Shown: positions 33,650-41,988, counted from the stretch's first letter. The stretch is 64,000 bases of DNA from DTU053 sp012520115 (GCA_050953725.1 JBMNNB010000001.1:992001-1056000), one strand, 5' to 3'. The notes: generated from the letters alone by a model not told the origin. Made by a program: numbers and translations.

Positions 33650-33692
33650 ACTTGACCGTCGCTTTTTTAAGCGGCGGTTATATTTTATTTTT
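33650..33692 (+). terminator. Terminator after scfB
   Basis: ACCGTCGC / GCGGCGGT stem (one G-U pair) followed by a T-rich stretch up to TTTTTCC. Confidence 0.6.
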
Positions 33693-33750
33693 CCCTGCAT
33701 AGCTTTATAAGGGACAACCCATTTTAAACGCAAAAAACGGAGGAAGCATT

Positions 33751-34371
33751 ATGAAAATCGGGACAGGCAAGGTAATCAGGGTTTCGACAAACCTTGTAAG
33801 GGTAATGAAGGATTATTACAGACTGGTTCTGCTAATAAGCCTTTTTATTGCGGGGATGCTTATAGGTGCGCTGACATTTAAGAATTCGGGCAGTAATATC
33901 TCCACGCTGCTGACGGACATGGTCATAAAGCAAAGCGCCGAGAGGACCTCTCAGGCGGCCATAGTCACCTTTATCAATTCGCTGCTTGTAAACGCTGCCT
34001 TTGTGGGCATAGCATTTACAATGGGCATGTGCTGCATCGGCACCCCCTTTATCGGGCTGCTGCCGCTTATAAAGGGACTCGGACTCGGTATGGTGGCAGG
34101 GTATTTCTATAATAACGATGTGGCGGGGATACTGTATTATCTGCTTATAATTCTGCCCGGAGCGGTGATTTCAACGGTAGCCCTGATAATAAGCTGCGGC
34201 GAGAGCATAAGGATGTCTGGCGAGATGCTGAAAGTAGTTTCGTCGAAGAAGTCCGCCTCCCCCGACGGGATAAAAACATATATGTCACGCTACATAATTA
34301 TTGTTGTGCTGATTCTGATTTCGTCGGTTATGGATATGTTCCTGACAAAGGCTTTTTCGTTCCTGTTTTAA
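33751..34371 (+). CDS. spoIIM: Stage II sporulation protein M (SpoIIM/DUF95)
   Basis: 206 residues, GGAGG upstream of ATG 33751. Several membrane segments: about 27-43, 75-100, 105-125, 128-150 and 183-202, with TFINSLLVNAAFVGIAF and the conserved GLLPLIKGLGLGMVAG loop of DUF95. SpoIIM is part of the SpoIID-P-M engulfment machinery, while other DUF95 proteins act elsewhere. Presence in a Clostridia lineage fits a spore-forming or recently asporogenous host. No spo neighbours here; the gene is alone between terminators. Confidence 0.85.
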   Translation: MKIGTGKVIRVSTNLVRVMKDYYRLVLLISLFIAGMLIGALTFKNSGSNISTLLTDMVIKQSAERTSQAAIVTFINSLLVNAAFVGIAFTMGMCCIGTPFIGLLPLIKGLGLGMVAGYFYNNDVAGILYYLLIILPGAVISTVALIISCGESIRMSGEMLKVVSSKKSASPDGIKTYMSRYIIIVVLILISSVMDMFLTKAFSFLF

Positions 34372-34382
34372 GCTTTGCACAT

Positions 34383-34410
34383 AAAAAAGCCGCCTTTCGG
34401 CGGCTTTAAG
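34383..34410. terminator. Convergent bidirectional terminator
   Basis: AAAAAAGCCGCC / GGCGGCTTTAAG hairpin with TTTC loop between spoIIM and trxB. Confidence 0.85.
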
Positions 34411-35283
34411 TTATTTGCTTTTCTTTTTCTTTCTTACATAGTCAATTGCGCTTAAGGCTGCCCTTGCGCCTTCTGCAACGGCGGTCGAAACCTGCATTAT
34501 GCCTCCCGTGCAGTCCCCTGCCGCATATAGGCCGGGGATGTTTGTTTCCATATCCGCATTAACGGAGATTTTGTTGTCAACCACATTTGCGCCGAGCTTT
34601 CTTGCAAGGTCGCCTGCGGCTGCACTGCCTACCGCAATAAAGAGGCCGTTGAAGCGAAGTGCTGCACCGTCTGAAAACTGTGCGCCTTCAAGCACCTCAG
34701 CGCCGAACAGTTTGCTGATTTTCGCCTTGTAAACCTCAACGCCTGCGGGGAAGTCTGCGTCAGGCTCAACACCGTTTGTCAGCACGGATACCTTAGAGGC
34801 TATGGGCAGAAGCTCCTTGACCTCATGCAGGGCATATTCGCTGCTGCCTAAGACAGCTACCTCCTTGCCTCTGTAAAAGAAGCCGTCGCACACGGCGCAG
34901 TAGCTGACGCCCATGCCCTCAAATTGGACTAAACCCTCGATTCTCGGAGCCTTTCTTGCGGCACCTGTCGCAAGCAAGACGGCTGAAGCTTTGTAGGTAT
35001 CGGATTTGACCGATACCTCGAAGCCCTCGTCGGCGTATGAAATATCAAGCACCTCTTCGGTGATAATCTCAACGCCGAGTTCCTTTGCCTGCTTAATGCC
35101 GATTTGTATAAGCTCGGAGCCCGACAAAGCCTTTTCGAGTCCGAAATAATTCTGTATTTTATCTGCCTTTTCCAGTGAGCCGCCGTCCTTGCCTATTACC
35201 TTTACGCTCAGCCCCGCGCGCTTGATATAAAGCGATGCGGAGATTCCGGCGGGCCCGCTTCCGACAATAATAATATCGTCCAT
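34411..35283 (-). CDS. trxB: Thioredoxin reductase-like NAD(P)/FAD oxidoreductase
   Basis: 290 residues. N-terminal FAD motif IIVGSGPAGISASLYI (residues 5-20), redox-active CAVCD at 127-131, second nucleotide motif AVLGSSEYALHE near 143 where the usual GGGDSA/TAAxE sequence is altered, and C-terminal GLYAAGDCTGG near 255. It probably reduces the thioredoxin encoded divergently next to it. The altered NAD(P) motif suggests it may use another electron donor (for example ferredoxin in the clostridial FFTR-like enzymes) but this cannot be decided by eye. The last residues KKKKSK are unusually basic. Confidence 0.85.
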   Translation of the reverse strand: MDDIIIVGSGPAGISASLYIKRAGLSVKVIGKDGGSLEKADKIQNYFGLEKALSGSELIQIGIKQAKELGVEIITEEVLDISYADEGFEVSVKSDTYKASAVLLATGAARKAPRIEGLVQFEGMGVSYCAVCDGFFYRGKEVAVLGSSEYALHEVKELLPIASKVSVLTNGVEPDADFPAGVEVYKAKISKLFGAEVLEGAQFSDGAALRFNGLFIAVGSAAAGDLARKLGANVVDNKISVNADMETNIPGLYAAGDCTGGIMQVSTAVAEGARAALSAIDYVRKKKKSK

Positions 35284-35357
35284 ATTAACATCTCCAAACG
35301 AAATCCGAAATATATTGAAAAAAACGGAAAACTATAATACTATTAAATTACACTTTC

Positions 35358-35386
35358 AGTTTACACTTTATTCTATATTTTTACAA
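35358..35386 (-). promoter_or_regulatory. trxB promoter
   Basis: Leftward -35 TTGTAA (35381-35386), 17-bp spacer and -10 TAAACT (35358-35363). Confidence 0.5.
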
Positions 35387-35412
35387 GTTTAATTGTGGCC
35401 TCAGAATATTTA

Positions 35413-35453
35413 TGTAACTATGTTACAGAATAAAAAATGGGAATAATTATAAT
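35413..35453 (+). promoter_or_regulatory. trxA promoter region with a TGTAAC-N3-GTTACA operator
   Basis: Palindrome TGTAACTATGTTACA (35413-35427) overlaps the likely -35; -10 TATAAT is at 35448-35453. The site lies between divergent trxA and trxB, so one regulator could control both. Confidence 0.5.
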
Positions 35454-35500
35454 CATAATAGGATGTATATCAAGTACGCAATTTTTTGGGAGGAAATACT

Positions 35501-35815
35501 ATGTCAGTTCTTAAGATAACAAAAGAAAACTTTGATTCCGAGGTTCTCAAGTCCAATGTACCCGTTCTTATAGATTTCTGGGCCTCATGGTGCGGTCCCT
35601 GCCGCGCACTCTCTCCGCTGATTGATGAGATTGCCGAAGAAGCAGACGGCAAGTTCAAGGTCGGCAAGGTCAATGTGGATGAGCAGCCGGATCTCGCAGC
35701 ACAGTTCTCAGTTATGAGCATTCCGACCCTCGTCGTAATGAAGAACGGTCAGGTCGTCAACAAGGCTGTCGGCTCAAGACCCAAAGAGCAGATACTTAGC
35801 CTTATCAATGGTTAA
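35501..35815 (+). CDS. trxA: Thioredoxin
   Basis: 104 residues; ATG 35501 follows GGGAGGA. Classic thioredoxin fold with active site FWASWCGPCRALSP (WCGPC near 30) and cis-Pro motif SIPTLVV near 74. Reduces protein disulfides; partner of the reductase encoded on the other strand 217 bp away. It stands alone before a strong terminator. Confidence 0.97.
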   Translation: MSVLKITKENFDSEVLKSNVPVLIDFWASWCGPCRALSPLIDEIAEEADGKFKVGKVNVDEQPDLAAQFSVMSIPTLVVMKNGQVVNKAVGSRPKEQILSLING

Positions 35816-35822
35816 ACTGAAG

Positions 35823-35850
35823 CCGGGATACTCGATATCCCGGTTTTTTT
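35823..35850 (+). terminator. trxA terminator
   Basis: CCGGGATA / TATCCCGG stem (35823-35843) followed by seven T. Confidence 0.9.
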
Positions 35851-35882
35851 GCTGTTTTTTTTGATTGTTAATTTTTTTACTA

Positions 35883-35911
35883 TTGACAATATATCCCCCT
35901 ACGGTTATAAT
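35883..35911 (+). promoter_or_regulatory. Consensus promoter of the Mn riboswitch-ATPase unit
   Basis: Perfect TTGACA (35883-35888), 17-bp spacer and TATAAT (35906-35911). Confidence 0.85.
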
Positions 35912-35927
35912 ATACAAAAATATATAG

Positions 35928-36019
35928 CACCATGAGGGAGTAGTTGGCGCATTTATTGCGTTTCAAGTCAACACGCATGGCCTTCGGGCTTGGCTTGAAT
36001 TAAATAACCAGACTCATGT
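35928..36019 (+). ncRNA. yybP-ykoY (Mn2+) riboswitch aptamer
   Basis: The conserved segment GAGGGAGTAG (35934-35943), GTCAACA near 35967 followed by GCATGG, and a closing helix CATGAG (35931-35936) with CTCATG (36013-36018) match the yybP-ykoY family, which senses Mn2+. It starts about 15 nt after the promoter. The 3' strand of the closing helix is also part of a terminator, so metal binding should favour read-through into the ATPase gene. Confidence 0.8.
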
Positions 36020-36055
36020 ATAGCCAGTATCCCTGACTATACATGGGTTTTTTTT
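36015..36055 (+). terminator. Riboswitch expression-platform terminator
   Basis: CATGTATAG (36015-36023) / CTATACATG (36037-36045) followed by GGTTTTTTTTT. Its 5' arm shares bases 36015-36018 with the aptamer closing helix, so the two structures exclude each other. Confidence 0.8.
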
Positions 36056-36152
36056 AATAGCCGACAGTATTTTCTCTCCACAGGGGCAATATATTTTTAA
36101 AAAAGCCTTGAAAGAATCGGCTGTCAAAATACTCTTTGAAAGGAAACCTGGC

Positions 36153-38810
36153 ATGAAGTATTACCTTGAGGATGCATCTAAAGCTTTACAGCAAGTGGAA
36201 AGCACTGAAAAGGGTCTGAGTTCAAAGGAGGCTGCAAAGCGCCTTGAACAGAACGGCAGAAATAAGCTTAAAGAGGAGAAAAAGGACCCTCTGATTAAGC
36301 GGTTCTTTGACCAGCTCAAAGACCCTATGCTCATTATTCTTATCATCGCTTCGGTAATATCAGCGGTTACCACCTTTATTTCCAACAAAACATCTGAGCA
36401 TACCGAAGGCTATGCGGATTTCTTTATTATAATGATTGTCGTCCTTATCAACGCCATTCTCGGTGTTTATCAGGAGAGCAAGGCGGAGAAGGCAATTGAA
36501 GCCTTGCAGAAGATGTCTGCCGCCACCTCGAAGGTACTAAGGGACGGTCAGATCGTGCATGTGGCCAGCGAAGAGCTGGTCGTGGGCGACGTTGTCATCC
36601 TTGAGGCCGGCGACGCTGTTCCCGCAGACGGCAGGATACTGACCAGTGCGAGCCTTAAAATCGAGGAGGCCGCCCTGACCGGTGAAAGCGTCCCCGTCAG
36701 CAAGACTGCTGAAGTCTTAAAACCCTGTGCTGACGGCGATATCGGACTCGGCGACCGCAAGAACATGGTCTACATGGGCAGCACCGTTGTTTACGGCAGA
36801 GGTACTGCAGTTATAACCGGAACCGGCATGGACACGGAAATGGGCAAGATTGCGGACGCACTTGCCTCAGCAGAAGAGTCCCAGACTCCCCTGCAGCTTA
36901 AACTTGCACAGCTCAGTAAGATACTCAGCTTCCTTATTCTCGGCATATGTATCTTCATGTTCATATTTACGGTTGTGTTCCAGAGAAAAACCGGGTTCAT
37001 GGATATACTCGAAGTATTTATGTTAGCGGTCAGCCTTGCTGTTGCCGCTATTCCCGAAGGCCTTGCGACAGTTGTTACGATTGTGCTTTCCGTGGGCGTT
37101 ACGAACATGTCAAAGCGCAACGCCATTATCAGAAAGCTGACAGCCGTTGAAACCCTCGGCTGCGCTCAGATTATATGCAGCGACAAGACCGGCACACTTA
37201 CCCAGAACAAGATGACCGTTGTTGAGCATTTCGGCGACGATGTAGGCCTGCTGTCCTCGGCTATGGCACTTTGCAGCGATGCGGAGCTGCAAGAGGACTC
37301 AAGCGTTTTGGGCGAGCCTACCGAGGCCGCACTGGTTGCCTTTGCAAAAGAAAACGGACATCCCAAGCCTGAATTAAAGAAAACGGCTCCGAGAATCGGC
37401 GAGGCTCCCTTTGACAGCTCAAGAAAGATGATGAGTACCGTCCACAAAATTGACGGTAAGATTATTCAGTACACGAAGGGCGCACCCGATGAGGTGCTGA
37501 AAAGGTGCGTAGCATTCATAAGCGGCGGCGAAGTCAAGCCCATGACCGATGCTATGAGGGCTCAGATTGTAAACGCCAACAAGGCTCTTGCAAGCAAGGC
37601 TCTGAGAGTTCTCTGCGCCGCCATGAGGGTTCATCCGGAGGCTCCAGAATCCTTCGAGCCGGAAAACCTCGAAAAAGACCTTATCTTTATCGGCCTTACG
37701 GGCATGATTGACCCCGTTCGCCCCGAGGTTATAGACGCTGTTAAGGAATGCAAGGAGGCCGGAATCCGCGCCATTATGATTACCGGCGACCACAGGGATA
37801 CGGCTATCGCAATCGCAAAGCAGCTTAACCTCCTTGAAAGCGAGGAGGGCGCAATCACCGGCGCCGAGCTGAATGCTTTAAGCGATGAGGAGTTTGAGCG
37901 TGACATCGAGAAGTACAGCGTTTATGCAAGGGTTCAGCCCGAGCATAAGGTTCGCATAGTAAACGCATGGCGCAAGAAGGGCTATGTAACCGCCATGACC
38001 GGCGACGGCGTAAACGACGCTCCCAGCATTAAGAATGCCGACATCGGCGTGGGCATGGGCATTACGGGTACCGACGTTACTAAGAATGTTGCGGATATGG
38101 TTCTTGCCGACGACAACTTTGCATCTATCGTCGGCGCCGTCGAGGAAGGCAGAAGGATTTACGACAACATCCGAAAGGCAATCCAGTTCCTGCTTGCATC
38201 CAATATGAGTGAGGTTCTTGTTATCTTTGCGGCCACACTCTTAGGATTTACGATTCTTCAGCCCGTTCACCTGCTCTGGATTAACCTTATCACAGACGCC
38301 TTCCCCGCCCTTTCCCTTGGCTTTGAAAAGGCCGAAAGCAATATAATGCAGAGAAAACCCAGAGACCCGAAGGCAGGCGTTTTCTCCGGCGGTATAGGCT
38401 TTGATATCGCATATCAGGGAATTGCGGTTTCTATTCTAACATTTGCCGCATACTTCATCGGCCACTTTATTGAATCCGGTACATGGGTTGCGACAGACAG
38501 CGCAGACGGCACCACAATGGCTTTCCTCACCTTAAGCATGGCGGAGATTTTCCACAGCTTCAACATGAGAAGCCAGAGGGGCAGCATATTCACAATAAAG
38601 GGTCAGAACAAGTTCCTTTGGTTCGCCGCTGTTTCGAGCTTTATTATGACCGCACTTGTTATCTATGTCCCCTTCCTGAGCAACGCCTTTAAGTTCACAC
38701 ACATCAGCCTTGAGGAGTTTGTAATTGCAATGGTTCTCGCATTCACGATTATTCCGCTGGTGGAAATCATAAAGCTTATCACAAGGCTTGTTACACAGAA
38801 AAAGTCATAA
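36153..38810 (+). CDS. P2A-type cation-transporting ATPase (Ca2+/Mn2+ exporter)
   Basis: 885 residues from ATG 36153 (AAAGGA nine bases upstream). Cation N-terminal domain (1-60), membrane helices M1-M2 near 50-100, actuator motif LTGESVPVSK near 178, ion-binding AAIPEGLATVV (PEGL in M4) near 300, phosphorylated DKTGTLTQNKM near 343, nucleotide-site KGAPDEVL near 440, TGDGVNDAPSIKNADIG near 625, and C-terminal M5-M10. This is the Ca2+-ATPase-like class; proteins of this class behind yybP-ykoY riboswitches act in Mn2+ homeostasis, so Mn2+ efflux is the best inference, with Ca2+ as alternative. Transcribed alone. Confidence 0.92.
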   Translation: MKYYLEDASKALQQVESTEKGLSSKEAAKRLEQNGRNKLKEEKKDPLIKRFFDQLKDPMLIILIIASVISAVTTFISNKTSEHTEGYADFFIIMIVVLINAILGVYQESKAEKAIEALQKMSAATSKVLRDGQIVHVASEELVVGDVVILEAGDAVPADGRILTSASLKIEEAALTGESVPVSKTAEVLKPCADGDIGLGDRKNMVYMGSTVVYGRGTAVITGTGMDTEMGKIADALASAEESQTPLQLKLAQLSKILSFLILGICIFMFIFTVVFQRKTGFMDILEVFMLAVSLAVAAIPEGLATVVTIVLSVGVTNMSKRNAIIRKLTAVETLGCAQIICSDKTGTLTQNKMTVVEHFGDDVGLLSSAMALCSDAELQEDSSVLGEPTEAALVAFAKENGHPKPELKKTAPRIGEAPFDSSRKMMSTVHKIDGKIIQYTKGAPDEVLKRCVAFISGGEVKPMTDAMRAQIVNANKALASKALRVLCAAMRVHPEAPESFEPENLEKDLIFIGLTGMIDPVRPEVIDAVKECKEAGIRAIMITGDHRDTAIAIAKQLNLLESEEGAITGAELNALSDEEFERDIEKYSVYARVQPEHKVRIVNAWRKKGYVTAMTGDGVNDAPSIKNADIGVGMGITGTDVTKNVADMVLADDNFASIVGAVEEGRRIYDNIRKAIQFLLASNMSEVLVIFAATLLGFTILQPVHLLWINLITDAFPALSLGFEKAESNIMQRKPRDPKAGVFSGGIGFDIAYQGIAVSILTFAAYFIGHFIESGTWVATDSADGTTMAFLTLSMAEIFHSFNMRSQRGSIFTIKGQNKFLWFAAVSSFIMTALVIYVPFLSNAFKFTHISLEEFVIAMVLAFTIIPLVEIIKLITRLVTQKKS

Positions 38811-38823
38811 GTAAATAAACTAT

Positions 38824-38856
38824 GGGCTGCCGCTAAAACGGCAGCCCGTTTTTTAT
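38824..38856 (+). terminator. Terminator of the cation ATPase
   Basis: GGGCTGCCG / CGGCAGCCC stem followed by GTTTTTTAT. Confidence 0.9.
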
Positions 38857-39005
38857 GCCTGAAAGCATTTGCGCAGCTTGCTTATAATGCCTCTATAACT
38901 AACCCAAGAAGAAAAGACGTATCGGGATACCTTTGAGAAATAACATTAATAATCGGCTTAATTCAGGCAGATTTAATGTATTCGTGTCTGCCTATTGAGG
39001 CACAT
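38857..39005. other. Intergenic stretch with a TATAAT box and a small hairpin
   Basis: A TATAAT box (38883-38888) with TG extension lacks a convincing -35. An AGGCAGA / TCTGCCT inverted repeat lies at 38965-38971 and 38987-38993. No ORF is recognised. A short RNA is possible but unsupported. Confidence 0.25.
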
Positions 39006-39039
39006 AAAAAGGCTGACATTGCGTTTGCAATGTCAGCCT
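39006..39039 (-). terminator. Terminator of the metallophosphatase gene
   Basis: AGGCTGACATTGC / GCAATGTCAGCCT hairpin (13 bp) followed on the minus strand by TTTTATG. Confidence 0.9.
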
Positions 39040-39057
39040 GTGAGCTTAGTTATACTA

Positions 39058-40227
39058 TTATGCCGGATAGAAAGAGAAGATATACTGAAGGAGATAGAGG
39101 AATGCTTTTGCGAACTGAAGCATAGTCGTGGGGATTCTCTTAAGCATAAGACCATAGTACTCAGCGTCGGTGAATAAATCGAAGTATGTGAAGGTCTCTG
39201 TCTCGTATGACCAGGGGTCATTCTCGTCAAGAGTAATCAGTCTTGCGCCTCTGACCTTATCATCGCCGTAAGAAGAGAATGTAATGCCAGGTGTCTGGAT
39301 AAAGTCAATGCCCTGATATGTACCGACAAAGCTGTTTACATGGTCGTGACCTGTAACTATACCGAGAACATCGCCGCGCTCAACGAGTGCTGCGAACTGA
39401 CCGCTGTTGATATTGGGCGGGCAGGACCACTCGCCGAGATAGCCTGTTGCCATTGCGGGGTTAAGCTTGAGAGCCAGAGTCTTGCCGTTGTATACCTTTG
39501 TCGGGGAATCGCCGGGGGCTGCCTCAAGGTAAACCTCATAAATCTCGGGAACGGGGATGTGCTGGAACATGAGTGACGGAACCTTGCCGCCTGCTTCAAG
39601 CTCGAGAGCCTCGCTTGTGCTCTTGTACCAGTCTATCTGATCCTGATGTACATAGTCGTAACCGTCATCTTCTTTAGCTCTCATACCGGAGTCAATCATC
39701 CAGAGGTTGAAGGCAATCCTTGAGCCGTCGGAGCTGAGGATTGTGTTGTTGCTGGTGCCCATGCCCGTAAGGGACGGAACCGGATCGTATGTAATGCAGT
39801 TGCTGTAGCTTCTGTAATGCTGGAACATTGTTTCCTTGCTTATGGTTTCAGCATCGTGGTTGCCGAAGGTAAAAGCAAAGGGAACGCCTGCCTTAGCAAC
39901 GGGGTCGATAATTGCCTCGATTGCCATTTTGTTAAGAGGCGGTACGGGTTGGACGACATTGTCGCCTGTGAAAACTACGAGGTCGGGCTGATAGGTCTCA
40001 AGCGCTCTCTCAATAAAAGCCACCATAGCGGGTGCATAGAGAGCGGTATCCTGACAATCGGCAAACTGAATGATTTTGAACTTGCCGTCCTCATTGAACT
40101 GAAGCTGGATGTCGCTGGGCTGAGTTACATCAATTTTTGCTACTGCCGCAAAAGCGGGTACCAAAAATATCAGTGACATAGCAGCTACAAGAAACAGACT
40201 GAGGATGCGTTTGGTTTTTCTTTTCAC
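39058..40227 (-). CDS. Secreted calcineurin-like metallophosphatase
   Basis: 389 residues starting at GTG 40227 (AAGGAGTG upstream). An N-terminal signal peptide (KRKTKRILSLFLVAAMSLIFLVPAFAAVA) is followed by metallophosphatase motifs: FADCQD near 53 (Asp in place of the usual D-x-H), FTGDNV near 87, FGNHDAETI near 121, FQHIPVPE near 222 and GHDHVN near 293. The substrate is unknown; purple-acid-phosphatase/Dcr2-like relatives hydrolyse phosphomonoesters. The C-terminus ends in a hydrophobic stretch (LQFAKAFLYLLQYIFSFY) that could anchor it in the membrane. Single-gene unit with a promoter at 40265-40293. Confidence 0.82.
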   Translation of the reverse strand: MKRKTKRILSLFLVAAMSLIFLVPAFAAVAKIDVTQPSDIQLQFNEDGKFKIIQFADCQDTALYAPAMVAFIERALETYQPDLVVFTGDNVVQPVPPLNKMAIEAIIDPVAKAGVPFAFTFGNHDAETISKETMFQHYRSYSNCITYDPVPSLTGMGTSNNTILSSDGSRIAFNLWMIDSGMRAKEDDGYDYVHQDQIDWYKSTSEALELEAGGKVPSLMFQHIPVPEIYEVYLEAAPGDSPTKVYNGKTLALKLNPAMATGYLGEWSCPPNINSGQFAALVERGDVLGIVTGHDHVNSFVGTYQGIDFIQTPGITFSSYGDDKVRGARLITLDENDPWSYETETFTYFDLFTDAEYYGLMLKRIPTTMLQFAKAFLYLLQYIFSFYPA

Positions 40228-40264
40228 TTATATCACTCCTTGAAGAATTAGAATTCTTACCTAT

Positions 40265-40293
40265 AAGATATAACAATTTCAGTGAAATAGCAA
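40265..40293 (-). promoter_or_regulatory. Promoter of the metallophosphatase gene
   Basis: Leftward TTGCTA (40288-40293), 17-bp spacer and TATCTT (40265-40270). Confidence 0.4.
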
Positions 40294-40336
40294 TAGCGAC
40301 AAATAGATAATTAATTAACAATTTTCGCAATACAAA

Positions 40337-40370
40337 TAAAAAAAACACGGTACTGACAGAAGTACCGTGC
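40337..40370 (-). terminator. Terminator of manA
   Basis: CACGGTAC (40346-40353) / GTACCGTG (40362-40369) followed on the minus strand by eight T. Confidence 0.9.
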
Positions 40371-40387
40371 TGAGTTTTGAAATATTG

Positions 40388-41350
40388 TTAAATAGTTGTT
40401 TTGAGCATCTTGAGTTTGCCTGCGGCGACGGTCTTGCCTGTTCCGGCGGGAATAAACACACAGTCGCCCTCTTTGACCGGCAGAACCTCACCGTCGCAGC
40501 CTATTGCGCCGCTGCCCTCAAGCACAAGCAGAGAAATAAAGGTTTCTTCATTGCTGACGATGTCGAGTCTGTTGTCCACCTCAAGCAGGCGCATTGTGAA
40601 ATACTTGCACTTTTTAAGCAGGGTCTTATTTCCGCCCTCGCAGGGCTTCCTCTTTCCTTGCGGCTTGAAGCGACCTTCGGCCTTGCTTGTATCGGCTACC
40701 TCGATGGCCTTATCGATATGAAGCTCACGCTTGCAGCCGTTTCTGTCAATGCGGTCATAGTCATATACCCTGTATGTCAGATTCGAGCTCTGCTGAACCT
40801 CGGCAAGCAGAATCCCGCCGCCTATTGCATGTATGGTTCCGGGGGGCAGGAATATAACATCGCCTTTATTAACCTTAACGACATTCAGAACTTCACACAA
40901 AGTGCCGTTTTTTATCCTGTCTCTAAATTCTTCCTTTGTAATATCCCTGTTAAAACCGTATACTATACTTGCATCCTCGGCTGCGTCAAGCACATACCAT
41001 GCTTCGGTTTTGCCGTTATCGTTTTCGTATTTTTTTGCATAGTCATCATCGGGATGCACCTGAATGGACAGCTTGTCCCTCGCATCGATAAGCTTTACAA
41101 GCAGCGGAAACCCCTGAAGACCCGCTGCCCTTGTTCCAAGACATTCGTGTCCTAAGATATCTATAACTTCGCTGAGAGTTTTGCCTGCGAATTCACCGTT
41201 TCTGACATAGCTTTCGCCGTCCTTATGACAGGACAGCACCCATGCCTCGGCAACGTTCGACATTCCTAAGCTATGCGGATAAGTATTCATCAGCTTTTTT
41301 CCGCCCCAAATGGTTTGCTTTAGAGCAGGTTTTACAGAAAACAGTTTCAT
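40388..41350 (-). CDS. manA: Mannose-6-phosphate isomerase (class I)
   Basis: 320 residues, ATG 41350. Cupin-type Zn enzyme: starts with KPALKQTIWGGKKL, Zn ligands in IQVHPDDDYA (Gln and His near 96-98), TEAWYVLDA (Glu near 114) and PPGTIHAIGGG (His near 171), then the second cupin at the C-terminus. Interconverts mannose 6-phosphate and fructose 6-phosphate. With two alpha-mannosidases, GPH carriers and a ROK kinase in the same window it completes a route from mannosides to glycolysis; the alternative use is making GDP-mannose for surface glycans. Confidence 0.94.
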   Translation of the reverse strand: MKLFSVKPALKQTIWGGKKLMNTYPHSLGMSNVAEAWVLSCHKDGESYVRNGEFAGKTLSEVIDILGHECLGTRAAGLQGFPLLVKLIDARDKLSIQVHPDDDYAKKYENDNGKTEAWYVLDAAEDASIVYGFNRDITKEEFRDRIKNGTLCEVLNVVKVNKGDVIFLPPGTIHAIGGGILLAEVQQSSNLTYRVYDYDRIDRNGCKRELHIDKAIEVADTSKAEGRFKPQGKRKPCEGGNKTLLKKCKYFTMRLLEVDNRLDIVSNEETFISLLVLEGSGAIGCDGEVLPVKEGDCVFIPAGTGKTVAAGKLKMLKTTI

Positions 41351-41574
41351 TCTTCAACACCTCTCACAAATGTACTATTAATGTATCATATCGACACCCT
41401 TTTTACAAACTCTAATCGGGCTAAAAAACTAACAAAATTTTAGCACGCTGCTTTAGCAATATGTTAAAATTTAGCCTCAAAACAGTTAATTGTGCCAATA
41501 ATGCGCTTATTTTACACTGTTTTTTATGCACTTGTTGCGATTATTTATTCAAATAACTTAAATTGATTAAAGGC

Positions 41575-41603
41575 TTTACAATTATATTCCGCTGTGCTAT
41601 AAT
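41575..41603 (+). promoter_or_regulatory. rpsO promoter
   Basis: TTTACA (41575-41580), 17-bp spacer and TGC-extended TATAAT (41598-41603). Bases 41351-41570 hold no gene; they are AT-rich with repeated TTTAGC motifs. Confidence 0.75.
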
Positions 41604-41610
41604 ACAACAG

Positions 41611-41698
41611 CTATCAGCAAAGGCTGATACTACCGGAATCTCGGTGCCTGGAATAAACTCTTATTGAGTATTCACCTGCCTTGCTCTGGGATGCCGGA
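41611..41698 (+). ncRNA. Structured rpsO leader (probable S15 autoregulatory element)
   Basis: Between promoter and rpsO the RNA can form a TATCAGC / GCTGATA hairpin followed by a branched structure containing CCGGAATCTCGGTGCC. This GGTGCC-bearing layout resembles leader RNAs bound by S15 in other Firmicutes. Classification is by eye only. Confidence 0.5.
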
Positions 41699-41724
41699 CA
41701 AAAATATTTAATGAGGTGAAACAA

Positions 41725-41988
41725 ATGACACAGGAAGAAAAGGCCGCCATAATGAAGGAATATGCCCTTCATGAAGGCGACACGGGTTCGCCGGAGGTTC
41801 AGATTGCTCTGCTTACAAAGAGAATCAACGACCTGACCGAGCATCTGAAGGATCACAAGAAGGACCATCACTCCCGTCGTGGACTTCTGAAAATGGTTGG
41901 TCACAGACGCAACCTTCTCGCATATCTGCAAAAGAAAGATATTGAAAGATACCGTTCAATCATCGCAAAGCTCGGCATCCGTAAATAA
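41725..41988 (+). CDS. rpsO: 30S ribosomal protein S15
   Basis: 87 residues from ATG 41725, preceded by GAGGTG. The signature HEGDTGSPEVQIALLTKRIN near residues 18-36, then DHHSRRGLLKMVGHRRNLLAYL, the rRNA-binding helices, is complete. Upstream an untranslated leader of about 110 nt is probably an S15-binding regulatory element; downstream is pnp, the classic rpsO-pnp order. Confidence 0.98.
   Translation: MTQEEKAAIMKEYALHEGDTGSPEVQIALLTKRINDLTEHLKDHKKDHHSRRGLLKMVGHRRNLLAYLQKKDIERYRSIIAKLGIRK

Noticed and set aside
34411..35283. Unaltered NADPH-dependent thioredoxin reductase
   Set aside because: The second nucleotide-binding motif departs from GxGxxA, so NADPH use was not claimed.
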